Of a DNA stretch of 64,000 nucleotides, positions 34,154 to 43,770 are shown piece after piece. The stretch spans positions 620,001 to 684,000 of the forward strand of contig CAVXWW010000009.1 of assembly GCA_963765545.1 (NCBI GenBank), in the 5' to 3' direction. The translations under genes and the position numbers were made by a program. The notes beneath the pieces are model-generated. The model was not told the origin of the DNA, ran no database searches, and was given only the letters and a program-made list of their open reading frames with translations. The stretch's first letter is position 1, and each line of letters opens with the position of its first letter. This stretch comes from JARRPM01 sp963765545. GTDB lineage: Bacteria; Pseudomonadota; Gammaproteobacteria; Pseudomonadales; Halieaceae.

Positions 34154-37100
34154 GTTTGTGGCTGTCGGACAAGCCCGCGTCAGGCAATGCAGCGGAATCT
34201 GCCTCGCTCATCTCGGTTTCCAACCGCCTGCTCACCTGCTGCGGAGATCCAGTGTCTCGCGCGAACAACACATAAGCCATGGGGATCAGTACCAGGGTTA
34301 TCAGCGTTGCCACTGCCACTCCACACATCACCACGATACCAATCACCGTGCGCGCCTCATGGCCGGGGCCTGCCGAGAGCACCAACGGCACCGCTCCCAT
34401 CACCGTGGTCATGGCGGTCATCAGGATGGGGCGCAGCCGCCGCGATGACCCTTCCAGCACCGCCCGGGTGAATTCCATCCCCCCATCGCGTTTCTGGTTG
34501 ATGAACTCTACTATCAGGATGCCATTCTTGGTCGCCAGGCCCACCAGCATGATCAGGCCCACCTGACTGTAAATATTGAGGGTCTGGTCAAACAGCAGCA
34601 GGCCGCCCAGGCCACCTATCAGCGCCAGGGGTACCGTAAACAGGATCACCATGGGGTGCACGAAGGATTCGAATTGCGCCGCCATTACCAGGTACACCAC
34701 CAGCAGGGCCAGCCCGAACGTCAGCAACACCGAGTTGCCAGTGGTCTGGTATTCCAGTGACTCGCCCTTGTAGTCAATCACTGCGCCGGTGGGCAATTCA
34801 CTGCGCACCAGGTCTTCGAGATAGGCCAGCGCCTCGCCCAGCGAATAATCACCGGCCAGGGCAGCACTGAGCGTGATAGCCCGAACCCGGTTGTAGCGAT
34901 TAAGGCTTCCCGCATCGGCTTGTTCGCGCATGCTGACCAGGTTGGAAAGCGGAATCAGGCCACCGGTGCTGCTCGAGCGGATGTAGATTGATTCCAGGTC
35001 ATCGAGAGTGCGCTGATCCTCGCGCTCTCCCTCTACTATCACGTCATACTCGCGTCCACCCATGACAAACGTGGTGACTTTGCGTGAGCCCAGCAGAGTC
35101 TCCAGGGTGCGACTGACATCCGCCAGGCTAACGCCCAGGTCGCCAGCACGGTTGCGGTCAATACTGACCCGCAATTGAGGCTTGGTGGGGCGCAGGTCGG
35201 TATCGGCGCCGACCAGTCCGGGATTTTCCTCGATTTTCTGCAACAGGCCATCCTGCCATTGAGCTAACTCCTCATAGCTGTCACCGCCCACCACAAACTG
35301 GACCGGGTCCTCACTGCTCCCACCCAGGGCGCGTGGCGCACGCAGGAATATCCTGGCACCGGGCAGGTTGGCAACCCGCTGGCGGGCGTCTTCCTGGATC
35401 ACCGCGGTGGGCCGGCGGCCGCTGTCCCAGTCAGACAGCACCATGATGGCAAAGGCCTGGTTGAAGGCTTCACCGTTGCCGGTAGACGGTGCTCGAATGA
35501 GCAGGCGCTTGATGTCGCCGCTTTCAACCAGCGGCATCAGCCGTCGTTCAACCTCGGTGACCTTTTCCACGGTGTATTCATAGGATGAGCCTTCGGGTGT
35601 GGTCAGGCCCATAAAGAAAAACCCGCGGTCTTCCTGCGGCGCATATTCCCGGGGCACCTGTAGCAATAACACCGCGCTACCGGCCAGGCTCAGCAACAGT
35701 AACAACAGGGTGATCCAGCGCCGCTCCAGCAGTGGTTGCAGCAGGCGGCGGTAGCCATCCTCCAACACCGAGCTGAGCCGTTCCACCCGGTCTGCCATGC
35801 GATTGGAAACGTGCTCGGCGCTGAGCATCTTGCTGCAGATAACCGGCACCAGGGTCAGTGCCACGAAACTGGAAAAGATCACGGCGATAGCCAGGGTAAC
35901 CGCGAACTCACCAAACAAGCGCCCCACATTACCCTCGAGGAAAGTAATCGGTACAAACACCGCCACCAGTACCGCTGTGGTGGCGATCACGGCAAAGGCG
36001 ACCTGCCTGGTTCCCCTGAACGAGGCCACCAGCGGGGACTCGCCTGCCAGCAGCCGATGATGGACGTTTTCCAGCACCACGATACTGTCATCGACCACCA
36101 GACCGATGGCCAGAACCAGGGCCAGCAGGGTGAGCAAATTGATGCTGTAACCCATTACCAGCAGGGCGGTGAACGCCGAGACCAGTGAAATGGGTACCGC
36201 CAGGGCCGGTACCAGCAAACTGCGGGGGTCGCCCAGGAACAGAAAAATCACCAGAACGACCAGTACCGCCGCAATCGCCAGGCTCTTGTAGACCTCGGTA
36301 ATCGCTGCTTCGACAAACACTGAATTATCGAAGCTGGCGATCAGTTGCATGCCCTCGGGCAATAGTCGATTGGCCCGATCCATCTCGGCGCGCACCAAAC
36401 GGCTGACCGACAGAGCGTTGGCGGTACTTTGCTTGACGATGCCCAGCCCGACCATAGACTCGCCGTTACCACGAAACATGCTGCGCTCCTCGGCGCTGGC
36501 CAGCTCGACCCTGGCCACATCCTCCAGCCGCACCAGATAGCCATTAGTGGAACGCCGCACCACCAGCTGCCGGAAATCCTCGGCGCTGGCATAATTGCGA
36601 TCAATACGCACGATGAAATCGCGCTGCAGGGAGTTTAGCGTACCTGCGGGTATCTCGATATTCTGTGCGCGTATGGCCGCTTCCACATCGGCCACGGTCA
36701 ACTGGCGTGCAACCAGGGCGCTGGGGTCCAGCCAGACACGCATGGAATATTCCTGGGCACCGGAAATAATAATCCGGGCCACGCCCTCAAGCGCAGAGAA
36801 CCGATCCTCCAGATAGCGCTGCACGTAATCGGTCAATTCCAGGGCGTTCATTGAAGGCGCTACCAGGTGCACCCAGAACATCACCGACTCATCATTGCCA
36901 CTTTTGCTGACTTCCGGGGGTTCCGCCTCAGTGGGCAGTGAGCTCACTACCCTGGCCACTCGGTCACGGACATCGTTGGCCGCATTGTCTATATCGCGAT
37001 CCAGTTGAAATTCCAGGGTAATGCGCGAGCGACCATCCAGGCTGTTGGAGGTGAGGGTCTTGATGCCTTCCACCCCGGCCAGCCGATCCTCAATGGGCTC

Positions 37101-37292
37101 AGTAATCTTGTTTTCCACCACCGCAGCGGATGCGCCGGGATACAGGGTAGTAACATTGATAATCGGCGGGTCGATATCCGGGTACTCCCGCAGGGGCAGG
37201 CGCTCGAATGACAATATACCGAAAGCGACCAACAGCGCCGAACAGACGATGGCCAGCACCGGGCGCCGGACAGAAACATCGGACAGGATCAC
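34146..37292 (-). CDS. RND multidrug efflux permease (HAE-1 type)
   Basis: 1048 residues with the 12-helix RND layout. N-terminal SVRRPVLAIVCSALLVAFG; proton-relay Asp pair in TM4 (AIGLVVDDSIVVLENV); periplasmic docking and porter domains; TM10 lysine in GLATKNGILIVEFINQ; C-terminal TM helices with GAVPLVLSAGPGHEARTVIG. It expels hydrophobic or amphipathic compounds with the adaptor encoded just upstream; no outer-membrane channel gene is nearby, so a TolC-type protein is presumably shared. The start is GTG, 3 bases after the adaptor stop, with GAGGAC upstream. The final residues (SHKRS) and the stop lie at or in MITE L, so the natural C-terminal tail may be altered. Confidence 0.95.
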   Translation of the reverse strand: MILSDVSVRRPVLAIVCSALLVAFGILSFERLPLREYPDIDPPIINVTTLYPGASAAVVENKITEPIEDRLAGVEGIKTLTSNSLDGRSRITLEFQLDRDIDNAANDVRDRVARVVSSLPTEAEPPEVSKSGNDESVMFWVHLVAPSMNALELTDYVQRYLEDRFSALEGVARIIISGAQEYSMRVWLDPSALVARQLTVADVEAAIRAQNIEIPAGTLNSLQRDFIVRIDRNYASAEDFRQLVVRRSTNGYLVRLEDVARVELASAEERSMFRGNGESMVGLGIVKQSTANALSVSRLVRAEMDRANRLLPEGMQLIASFDNSVFVEAAITEVYKSLAIAAVLVVLVIFLFLGDPRSLLVPALAVPISLVSAFTALLVMGYSINLLTLLALVLAIGLVVDDSIVVLENVHHRLLAGESPLVASFRGTRQVAFAVIATTAVLVAVFVPITFLEGNVGRLFGEFAVTLAIAVIFSSFVALTLVPVICSKMLSAEHVSNRMADRVERLSSVLEDGYRRLLQPLLERRWITLLLLLLSLAGSAVLLLQVPREYAPQEDRGFFFMGLTTPEGSSYEYTVEKVTEVERRLMPLVESGDIKRLLIRAPSTGNGEAFNQAFAIMVLSDWDSGRRPTAVIQEDARQRVANLPGARIFLRAPRALGGSSEDPVQFVVGGDSYEELAQWQDGLLQKIEENPGLVGADTDLRPTKPQLRVSIDRNRAGDLGVSLADVSRTLETLLGSRKVTTFVMGGREYDVIVEGEREDQRTLDDLESIYIRSSSTGGLIPLSNLVSMREQADAGSLNRYNRVRAITLSAALAGDYSLGEALAYLEDLVRSELPTGAVIDYKGESLEYQTTGNSVLLTFGLALLVVYLVMAAQFESFVHPMVILFTVPLALIGGLGGLLLFDQTLNIYSQVGLIMLVGLATKNGILIVEFINQKRDGGMEFTRAVLEGSSRRLRPILMTAMTTVMGAVPLVLSAGPGHEARTVIGIVVMCGVAVATLITLVLIPMAYVLFARDTGSPQQVSRRLETEMSEADSAALPDAGLSDSHKRS

Positions 37293-37295
37293 CGT

Positions 37296-38336
37296 TCAGT
37301 CCTCAACGACGGCAACCGTCGCGGCCTCGCCGGACAGCATCCCCACACCGTCACGCACTACCTTGTCACCCGGTTCCAGGCCACCGGTTATCTCTACCCA
37401 GCCGGGGCTACGACCACCAATCTGCACCGGTATTCGGCGAGCGGTATCACCATCAAGCTTCCACAGGAAATGGCTACTGGCACGAGACTGCAGACTCTCC
37501 TCCGGCACCAGTAGAGCCTCCCGGGGAACACCGGTGAGCACCACCTCCATCAACAGTCCGGGACGCAATAAACCATCGGAGTTATCCAGTCTGGCCCGGG
37601 CGGTAATCGAACGGGATACTGGATCGACGCGACTGTCGACCGCGGTAATCTCGCCCTTGAACGCGCGGTCCAGGGCGGGCGTGCGCGCCGCAACCGTCTG
37701 TCCAGGCACCAGCAATCCGAGCTGTATAGCCGGTACGCTGAACTCCAGGCGCAGCTGGCTAAGGTCATCCAGGGTAGTAAGGCGCTGCCCGGGGGTTACC
37801 AGAGCCCCCTCGCTAACCTGACGCAAGCCAAGTACCCCCGAAAATGGCGCCCGGATAGTGCGATCGGCGATCCGCGCCCGCACTTCCTCGATACGATGGC
37901 CGGTGACAGCAACCAGGGTGCGCGCCTTATCCAGTTCGTTCTGGGCTACCTGGTTCTGTTTGGCCAGATTTTCCAGTCGCCCCACCTCGCGCCGGGCGTC
38001 CTGCAGGGACGCCTGCATTTCCTCCAGCATCGCCTGCTCCGCGTCCTGCTTGAGCAATGCCAGCACTTCACCCTGCGTCACACGCTGGCCGTCATCAAAA
38101 TGTAATTCGGAGATCTTCTGGGCGACAGTGGCGCTGATATCGACTGATTCCCAGGCCCGCACAGTGCCCAGCGCAGAGACCCGGTCGGCAAAGGGTTGCG
38201 CCTGCACGCTTGCTACCGTAACCGCAACCGGTGGCCGCGCCCGCGAGGTCGTCTGTGCTGCCGGACTGCCACGCCACCACCAGACCACCAGGGCAACCAC
38301 TATAATGACCATTACCAGCCAAACAACTTTCTTCAT
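37296..38336 (-). CDS. RND efflux periplasmic adaptor (membrane fusion protein)
   Basis: 346 residues. N-terminal membrane anchor VVWLVMVIIVVALVVWWW; lipoyl/barrel-sandwich halves around a hairpin (VSALGTVRAWESVDI ... RTIRAPFSGVLGLRQV), a coiled-coil section QAMLEEMQASLQDARREVGRL, and a C-terminal beta-barrel with LLRPGLLMEVVLTG. It bridges the RND pump at 34146 to an outer-membrane channel. It is the first gene of the two-gene operon. No regulator is adjacent. Confidence 0.94.
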   Translation of the reverse strand: MKKVVWLVMVIIVVALVVWWWRGSPAAQTTSRARPPVAVTVASVQAQPFADRVSALGTVRAWESVDISATVAQKISELHFDDGQRVTQGEVLALLKQDAEQAMLEEMQASLQDARREVGRLENLAKQNQVAQNELDKARTLVAVTGHRIEEVRARIADRTIRAPFSGVLGLRQVSEGALVTPGQRLTTLDDLSQLRLEFSVPAIQLGLLVPGQTVAARTPALDRAFKGEITAVDSRVDPVSRSITARARLDNSDGLLRPGLLMEVVLTGVPREALLVPEESLQSRASSHFLWKLDGDTARRIPVQIGGRSPGWVEITGGLEPGDKVVRDGVGMLSGEAATVAVVED

Positions 38337-38437
38337 CCGGATTATCCACTTCGCCCAAGCCTGGGAACGGGCGCCATTATATCATAAACATCGCCACTTC
38401 ATGCCAACATGCATAGCCGGCATTCACATCGCTGCCG

Positions 38438-38723
38438 CCTCTGGTACCCGAAGCACTCGCTGCGCTCACGGGGCAGGCTCTGCATCAAGTTCGGCGCCCT
38501 ATATGCCAGAAGGATGAAGCGAAAGCACCGAGGCTACGGCGATACCTTCTATATCGATGAAGTTTCCGCCGGTGTGCCGGACCATTCAGGTCAACGGCAA
38601 ACATCTTTATCTATGGCGGACACTTGACCAAGAGAGCCTGCCCCGTGAGCGCAGCGAGTGCTTTGGGTATGGCGAGGTGATGGATGTGTATCTGCAGGCT
38701 CAGCGATTTAACTTTTCAGTACC
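38438..38723 (+). mobile_element. IS6-like relic, copy G
   Basis: 286 bp without a recognisable left terminus. It starts at the 36-bp module in the RLW/CIKFG position (TACCCGAAGCACTCGCTGCG...), continues through CIKFGALYARRMKRKHRGYG and DTFYIDEVSAG, and holds the inverse-orientation 36-bp module at the AVDQ/DGEVVDV position (GAGCCTGCCCCGTGAGCGCA...). It ends TTTAACTTTTCAGTACC. Confidence 0.82.
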
Positions 38724-38841
38724 CCGGTGGGAGCACTAAATGGCCTGGTATCGGCCATTTCTAATAGTCTTCCGCTGACCACATAGAGCCGCTATCGGAG
38801 TTTTGCCTGACAGAAGCAGCCGACTCCCTGGCACCACTCAC

Positions 38842-40839
38842 CTACTGCATATAACGACCCAGGAAAGTCGATATCGTATCGTACCAGGCGAGGATATTGG
38901 CGGGCTTTTGGATAAAGTGGCACTCCTCGGGAAACAGCAGCAGTTCCGACTCTATACCGTGGTATTGCAAGCCCTCGAACAAGGCCAGAGCCTCGCTCAC
39001 CGGACAGCGATAATCCTTTTCGCCGTGAATGATCAGGGTGGGTGTCTTCCAGTTGGCCAGGTACTTCCACGGCGCATAGCGATCGAAGCTGTCCTGGTTC
39101 TGGTAGGGGTTCTGGCCGCCCATTTCCAGGTACCACCAGGCGGGGTGGTCGGTCACCCCGGTAAAGGTTGCCATGTTCACGATGCTGGCGTGGGTGATGA
39201 TGCAGCGGAAGCGGTCCGTCTGGGTGCCGATCCAGTTGCTCATGTAGCCGCCGAAAGATCCCCCCATGGCCATCATCCTGTTGCCGTCGATATCCTTGCG
39301 AGCGGAAACCGCGTCGGCAACGGCCATCAGGTCCTCATAGCACTGCCCGCCCCAGGTATTCCCCCAGATTCCCTGGATGAATTCCTGCCCGAAGCCGGTG
39401 GAACCCCTGGGATTGGGTTGTACGATGGCATAGCCCTGGGCAAGGTAGGGGAGTGGATTCCAGCGCCAGTGCCAGTTGTCGCCACTCATACCCATCGGAC
39501 CGCCGTGTATCCACATCAAGGTGGGCAGCCTGCCTTTCGCTCCCCGGGGCTTCAACAACCAGCTTTGCACGGATTTGCCATCGGTAGACCGGGTCTGGAT
39601 GCTTTCGGTCTCAATCCAGTCGGCGCTGTCGAAACCGGAAAGCCTGGCCAGCAGACGCGGGGCGGAGCGCCCGCTGGCCTTGAGCAGGAATGGTTCCGGC
39701 GCCTGCAGCAGGGTGGAGCGGATGCCCGCGGCGCCGCCATCCGGCAAGGCCAGGCAGGCACTGTGGTGGCCACCGCTCCCGGCACTACTCATACGCGCCA
39801 CCTTGCCGCTTTTGGTATCCACCCGAAACAGGGGTGTTGTTCCAGCGTCGTCGGCGGTCACCAGCAGAGCCGAACCGTCCGCGCACCACTGCTGCGGTTG
39901 CGGCCAGCGGTCCCAGTCTGACGCAAGACTCCGCCCCTTGCCGGTCTTCACATTGAACAACACCAGACGCGGGCAGGGTGCGCTGGCGGCGGAGCGAAAG
40001 GCCTGGACGGCAGCCAGGGTCCTGCCGTCCGGTGCGAACAACGGGGACTCAAGATCGCTACAGGCTTCGGCCCCTAACAAGCGGTCGGTGCCCGCGTCCA
40101 GATCGAATACCCGCAGCGCCGTATCCTGATCGCGATCCTGGCCCGGGGTCGACCAGGTAACCGCCACCTGACGGCCATCACCGGATATGTCGAACTCGGG
40201 CTCGATGGCAAGTTCCCGGCGCGCGTCCGGCGTCAGGTCAGTGCGCTGGTTGCCGTCGCTGCGGCAGGCGATCAGATGGGTGTTCGCCATATCGTCGTTT
40301 TCATGTAGCCAATGGTCCCAGTGGCGAACCGGCTGCCGGGTGAAGTGACGCGCATTGGGCCCTTTCTTTGACCGCTGCGCAGCCGTCTCCCGTTGTTTAT
40401 CGTGGGCAACGTCGGGCAGCACCGAAGCGGTATACACCAGCCGGTCGCCACGGGGGGCGAAGCGGAAGCCCGATATCCCGAGCGGCTCATCGCTGAGCTG
40501 AAGGGGTTCGCCACCGGTCGCGGGCAGTATCCAGATCTGATTGCGTTTGTCGGCACCCTCGTCCGTCTTTATGTCTGTGGGTTTGCGGTTGGACAAAAAT
40601 CCCAGGGCACAATCGTGACGAAAGCAGGGCGCCGCATCGCTGCTGTCCCCGCGGGTCAGCTGGACCGGCTCGGAGCCATCGAATGCCACTTTCCACAGAT
40701 CGCTGACATAGTCCACGCCGTCCTGATCAAGGCGCATGACGGCTACCGCCATCCAGCTGCTGTCAGGCGCCAATGCGGTCGCGGTTACCCGGCCGAGCCC
40801 GATATGTTGTGCAGACCTGTATTTGATTTTCTTGTTCAT
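38842..40839 (-). CDS. S9-family peptidase (prolyl oligopeptidase/acylaminoacyl peptidase type)
   Basis: 665 residues with no signal peptide, so cytoplasmic. An N-terminal beta-propeller region (WD-like repeats, about 10-400) is followed by the alpha/beta hydrolase domain. Triad candidates: Ser in AMGGSFGGYMSN, Asp in HGEKDYRCPVSEA and His in FPEECHFI. The oxyanion segment is PTLMWIHGGPMG. It should cleave short peptides or remove N-terminal residues. The convergent end lies about 118 bp from IS6-like relic G. Confidence 0.93.
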   Translation of the reverse strand: MNKKIKYRSAQHIGLGRVTATALAPDSSWMAVAVMRLDQDGVDYVSDLWKVAFDGSEPVQLTRGDSSDAAPCFRHDCALGFLSNRKPTDIKTDEGADKRNQIWILPATGGEPLQLSDEPLGISGFRFAPRGDRLVYTASVLPDVAHDKQRETAAQRSKKGPNARHFTRQPVRHWDHWLHENDDMANTHLIACRSDGNQRTDLTPDARRELAIEPEFDISGDGRQVAVTWSTPGQDRDQDTALRVFDLDAGTDRLLGAEACSDLESPLFAPDGRTLAAVQAFRSAASAPCPRLVLFNVKTGKGRSLASDWDRWPQPQQWCADGSALLVTADDAGTTPLFRVDTKSGKVARMSSAGSGGHHSACLALPDGGAAGIRSTLLQAPEPFLLKASGRSAPRLLARLSGFDSADWIETESIQTRSTDGKSVQSWLLKPRGAKGRLPTLMWIHGGPMGMSGDNWHWRWNPLPYLAQGYAIVQPNPRGSTGFGQEFIQGIWGNTWGGQCYEDLMAVADAVSARKDIDGNRMMAMGGSFGGYMSNWIGTQTDRFRCIITHASIVNMATFTGVTDHPAWWYLEMGGQNPYQNQDSFDRYAPWKYLANWKTPTLIIHGEKDYRCPVSEALALFEGLQYHGIESELLLFPEECHFIQKPANILAWYDTISTFLGRYMQ

Positions 40840-40936
40840 GACGGGCTTCCCGAAACGGTGAGGTAACTATTCTCGCACGCTCATCCCGTCACCACTACGC
40901 ATCGGATTCGATACCTGTGCCTGGCAAATTCGCATT

Positions 40937-41383
40937 TCAAGCCCCAACTGATAGCTGAAATAGGCCGCGAAAATGATTTTTCCATCGATGACATTGAAAC
41001 AAAGGATCGTTATCTGAGCTGAGATGTTTCGGCCAGTCCTGCCTCGATGTAGCGTCGTTGAACATACTGCAGACAGCGGGGCCATCTGCGTTTCCAGAAT
41101 GGACAGTAAAGCCGATGATCCTGCGCGTGTACTGATCCATCATTACCGTGGTCCAGTGCGTTCTCAGGATAATGAATTCAGCACGGAAAAGATCTACGCT
41201 CCACAGTCCGTCCTTTGCGTGACCAAGTGTAGTTTGCCGAGGAGATTCACTATTTGTGGATTCTGATTTTTTGTGAATAGCTAGTACGCGCCGTACGGTG
41301 TCCTTGTCCAGGTCAGGGCGGAAAGCCATTTCAATGAGCGTCATTTGCGAAAAGTACTGAAATCCTACGCCAGGTATTATCAT
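40937..41383 (-). pseudogene. truncated DDE integrase-core transposase (IS3/IS481-like)
   Basis: A 149-codon frame with integrase-core features: GLWSVDLFRAEFIILRTHWT (first Asp), VMMDQYTRRIIGFTVHSGNA and LSSDNDPLFQCHRWK (second Asp). The C-terminal part with the catalytic Glu (HPFVERLIGT-type motif in relatives) is missing, and the N-terminal helix-turn-helix region is degraded upstream. It is unrelated to the IS6-like relics and shares no termini with them. Confidence 0.7.
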
Positions 41384-41813
41384 GAGGCGAGAACGCGCCT
41401 GTCTCTCGATAAACAGACTCCGGTGCCGCGATCAATTGAGTCGCCAGACCGGGGAAATATCGTCACCATTCCTCATGTCGGTGGCCTCCATCATGAGTAC
41501 CGGCGCGCTGCTTGATTTTTGATTTGGCAAGACTGACAGGCGAATAAAAATACGAGAGTCATCAGTGGATGCGATGCTCTGGCGGTGTTCGCCGGCTATT
41601 AGTGCAATTGCGATATTTTAATTTCCTGGAGATGATCGCCAATCCTCCAACTGTATCGGCGGCCCTTCCTGCATTCATTCTTCGAGAAAGAAAAAGACTA
41701 GCCTGATTGTGGATCGAGTTTTTGGCAGGGACAGCACATAATCGGTTGGCGTTGCGCGTATTGCCTGCCGCAGTAGATCGAGTACCATGCGTGCTTACCA
41801 GGGAGATGATGCA
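41384..41813. other. stretch without a supported gene
   Basis: Between the integrase remnant and the amidase fragment. The part up to ~41500 may still belong to the decayed insertion sequence. The remainder shows no family resemblance, and minus-strand frames there lack ribosome sites. Confidence 0.4.
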
Positions 41814-42026
41814 ATGAGCGAACTCTACCGTCTGTCGGCAACCGAGCTGGCAGCCTTGATCGGCGCCGGGGAAATCTCGTCCCGGGAAGTGGTCGATGCT
41901 CACCTCGAGCGGATCGAGCGGGTCAACGGCCAGGTCAACGCGATTACCGTGGTGCTGGCCCAATCGGCTCGTCAGGCAGCTGATGCGGCCGTGGATCGTC
42001 CAACACCCATCGACCCGGTAGCATGA
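41814..42026 (+). pseudogene. N-terminal fragment of an amidase-signature enzyme
   Basis: About 70 residues with a good start (GGGAGATG upstream): LYRLSATELAALIGAGEISS, REVVDAHLERIERVNGQVNA, ITVVL, which is the normal N-terminal helix pair of GatA-like amidases. The catalytic Lys-Ser-Ser core that follows in relatives (HGVPFTIKE...) is absent. The frame ends in VDRPTPIDPVA and its TGA overlaps the ATG of the next gene (ATGA), so the fragment may now act mainly as a translated leader for the TPR gene. Confidence 0.75.
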
Positions 42027-43723
42027 GCTTTATCTCCGAACTGAAACGCCGCCGCCTGGTCCGGGTCGGCTTAACCTCTCTGGTGGTGGCCTGGGGCATC
42101 GCCCAGGTTGCCGATCTGCTGCTCGATAACTTCCAGATGGAAGAATGGATCATGCAGGTCGTGCTGGTGGTGCTGGGTATAGGCTGCGTGCTATCGGTGA
42201 TTCTGGCGTGGATATTCGACCTGCGCTGGGACGGCCTGCACTTCGAGAGCGACGTGGCCAGGGAACTGGCCAACAGTACCGAGGCGCTCCCAGCCCCGGC
42301 GCAGGCGGTGGAACACGAATCCATTGCGGTGCTGCCCTTCGTCAATATGAGTTCAGATCCGGAGCAGGAATACTTCTCCGACGGTATCTCCGAGGAACTG
42401 CTGAACCTGCTGGCCAAGATTCCCGAGCTGCGCGTTGCCGCCCGCACCTCCGCCTTCTCGTACAAGGGCAAGGACACAAAGATCGATGTCATCGGCCGGG
42501 AGCTCGGCGTGGCTCACGTGCTGGAAGGCTCGGTCCGCAAGGCCGGCGACAAGGTCAGGATTACCGCCCAGCTGATTCGTGCCGACAACGGCTACCATCT
42601 CTGGTCGGAGACCTGGGATCGCACCCTGGAGGACATATTCGATGTCCAGGACGAGATCGCGGCCCTGGTGGTGGAAGAGCTGAAAATTACCCTGCTCAAG
42701 CCTGCCCCGGTGGTGCAGGAAACCAACCCGGAGGCCTATGCACTCTATCTGCAGGCCCGTCACCTCACCCGCCAGGGTACACCGCAAGGCTATGAGCAGG
42801 CCCTGGAACTACTGCAGCGGGCCCTGGCCATTGCCCCGGACTACGCACCCGCCTGGCGACAGCGGGGGACTATCTACATGACCCAGGCCGATCACGGTCT
42901 GAGACCCGCGGAGGAGGGTTTCCAGCTGGGCCGGGAAGCCACCCAGATGGCCCTCTCCATTAACCCGAACAGCGCCCTTGCCCATGCCAATATGTGCAGG
43001 ATCGCCGTGGCAGAAGATCAGGATCTGCCCGCCGCAGCGTGCCATATGCAGACCGCCTTGTCCCTGGCCCCGACCGACTCGACCATCCTGAGTGCCGCGG
43101 CCACCCTGGCTGAGACCCTGGGGCGCGTCGACAGCGCCATCGCCCTGCAGGAATTCATCGCCAAACGGGATCCGGTGCAGCCCGCCGTCCACATCAACCT
43201 GGGCGGCAGTTATCTGGCCGCCGGACGCCCCGAGGCTGCGGTCGCCTGTTATCGCACCGCGCTGAGGCTTTCCCCGGACAGTATCGGCCTGCACGCCAAT
43301 CTTGGCCTCGCCCTTCTCGCTCAGGGCGAGGCCGATCTCGCCCTGGAGGAAATCGCCAGGGAAAGCTACGAACCCATCCGCCTGATAGCGGAGGCGATGG
43401 CATGCCATGACCGGGGTCAGGCCGCCGAGTCGGACGAGGCCCTGGCCAAAATCATCGACAATTACGGTAACGAATGGGCCTACAATATCGCAGCCGTGCT
43501 GGCCTATCGCGGCGAGGCTGACCGCGCCTTCGAGTGGCTGGATACGGCGGTGGAGCACCACGACTCGGGCTTGATGGAGATTGTTACCCAGCTCGAGTTC
43601 AAGAAGCTGCACGAGGATCCGCGCTGGAGCAGTTTCCTTGGCAGTATCGGTAAAGCGCCGGAGCAACTCGCGGCGATAGCGTTCGAGGCGAAATTACCGT
43701 CGCAGGATGACTGCGAAACCTGA
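42023..43723 (+). CDS. TolB/FlgO-like domain and TPR membrane protein (paralogue)
   Basis: 566 residues with the same plan as the protein at 7867: start FISELKRRRLVRVGLTSLVV, two membrane helices (about 12-30 and 40-62), then ESIAVLPFVNMSSDPEQEYF, DGISEELLNLLAKI, VLEGSVRKAGDKVRITAQL and GYHLWSETWDRTL, followed by about six TPR repeats (EQALELLQRALAIAPDYAPA, AAVACYRTALRLSPDSIGLH). Shorter than the paralogue by about 150 residues. Its ATG overlaps the stop of the amidase fragment. Function unknown; a membrane-bound scaffold or assembly factor is a reasonable inference. Confidence 0.85.
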   Translation: MSFISELKRRRLVRVGLTSLVVAWGIAQVADLLLDNFQMEEWIMQVVLVVLGIGCVLSVILAWIFDLRWDGLHFESDVARELANSTEALPAPAQAVEHESIAVLPFVNMSSDPEQEYFSDGISEELLNLLAKIPELRVAARTSAFSYKGKDTKIDVIGRELGVAHVLEGSVRKAGDKVRITAQLIRADNGYHLWSETWDRTLEDIFDVQDEIAALVVEELKITLLKPAPVVQETNPEAYALYLQARHLTRQGTPQGYEQALELLQRALAIAPDYAPAWRQRGTIYMTQADHGLRPAEEGFQLGREATQMALSINPNSALAHANMCRIAVAEDQDLPAAACHMQTALSLAPTDSTILSAAATLAETLGRVDSAIALQEFIAKRDPVQPAVHINLGGSYLAAGRPEAAVACYRTALRLSPDSIGLHANLGLALLAQGEADLALEEIARESYEPIRLIAEAMACHDRGQAAESDEALAKIIDNYGNEWAYNIAAVLAYRGEADRAFEWLDTAVEHHDSGLMEIVTQLEFKKLHEDPRWSSFLGSIGKAPEQLAAIAFEAKLPSQDDCET

Positions 43724-43757
43724 CCGCGATGCAAGTGTACTCATTGCGTCGCGGTCA
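43721..43757. terminator. strong hairpin between convergent genes
   Basis: TGACCGCGATGCAA and TTGCGTCGCGGTCA are inverted around a 9-base spacer (13 of 14 pairs). It lies between the converging TPR and PEP-CTERM genes and could end transcription in both directions. There is no long T-run, and the TPR stop codon is at its left edge. Confidence 0.55.
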
Positions 43758-43770
43758 AACATCATGATGT

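Noticed and set aside
38803..39921. 372-codon plus-strand frame opposite the S9 peptidase
   Set aside because: Antisense shadow; all catalytic motifs lie on the minus strand.
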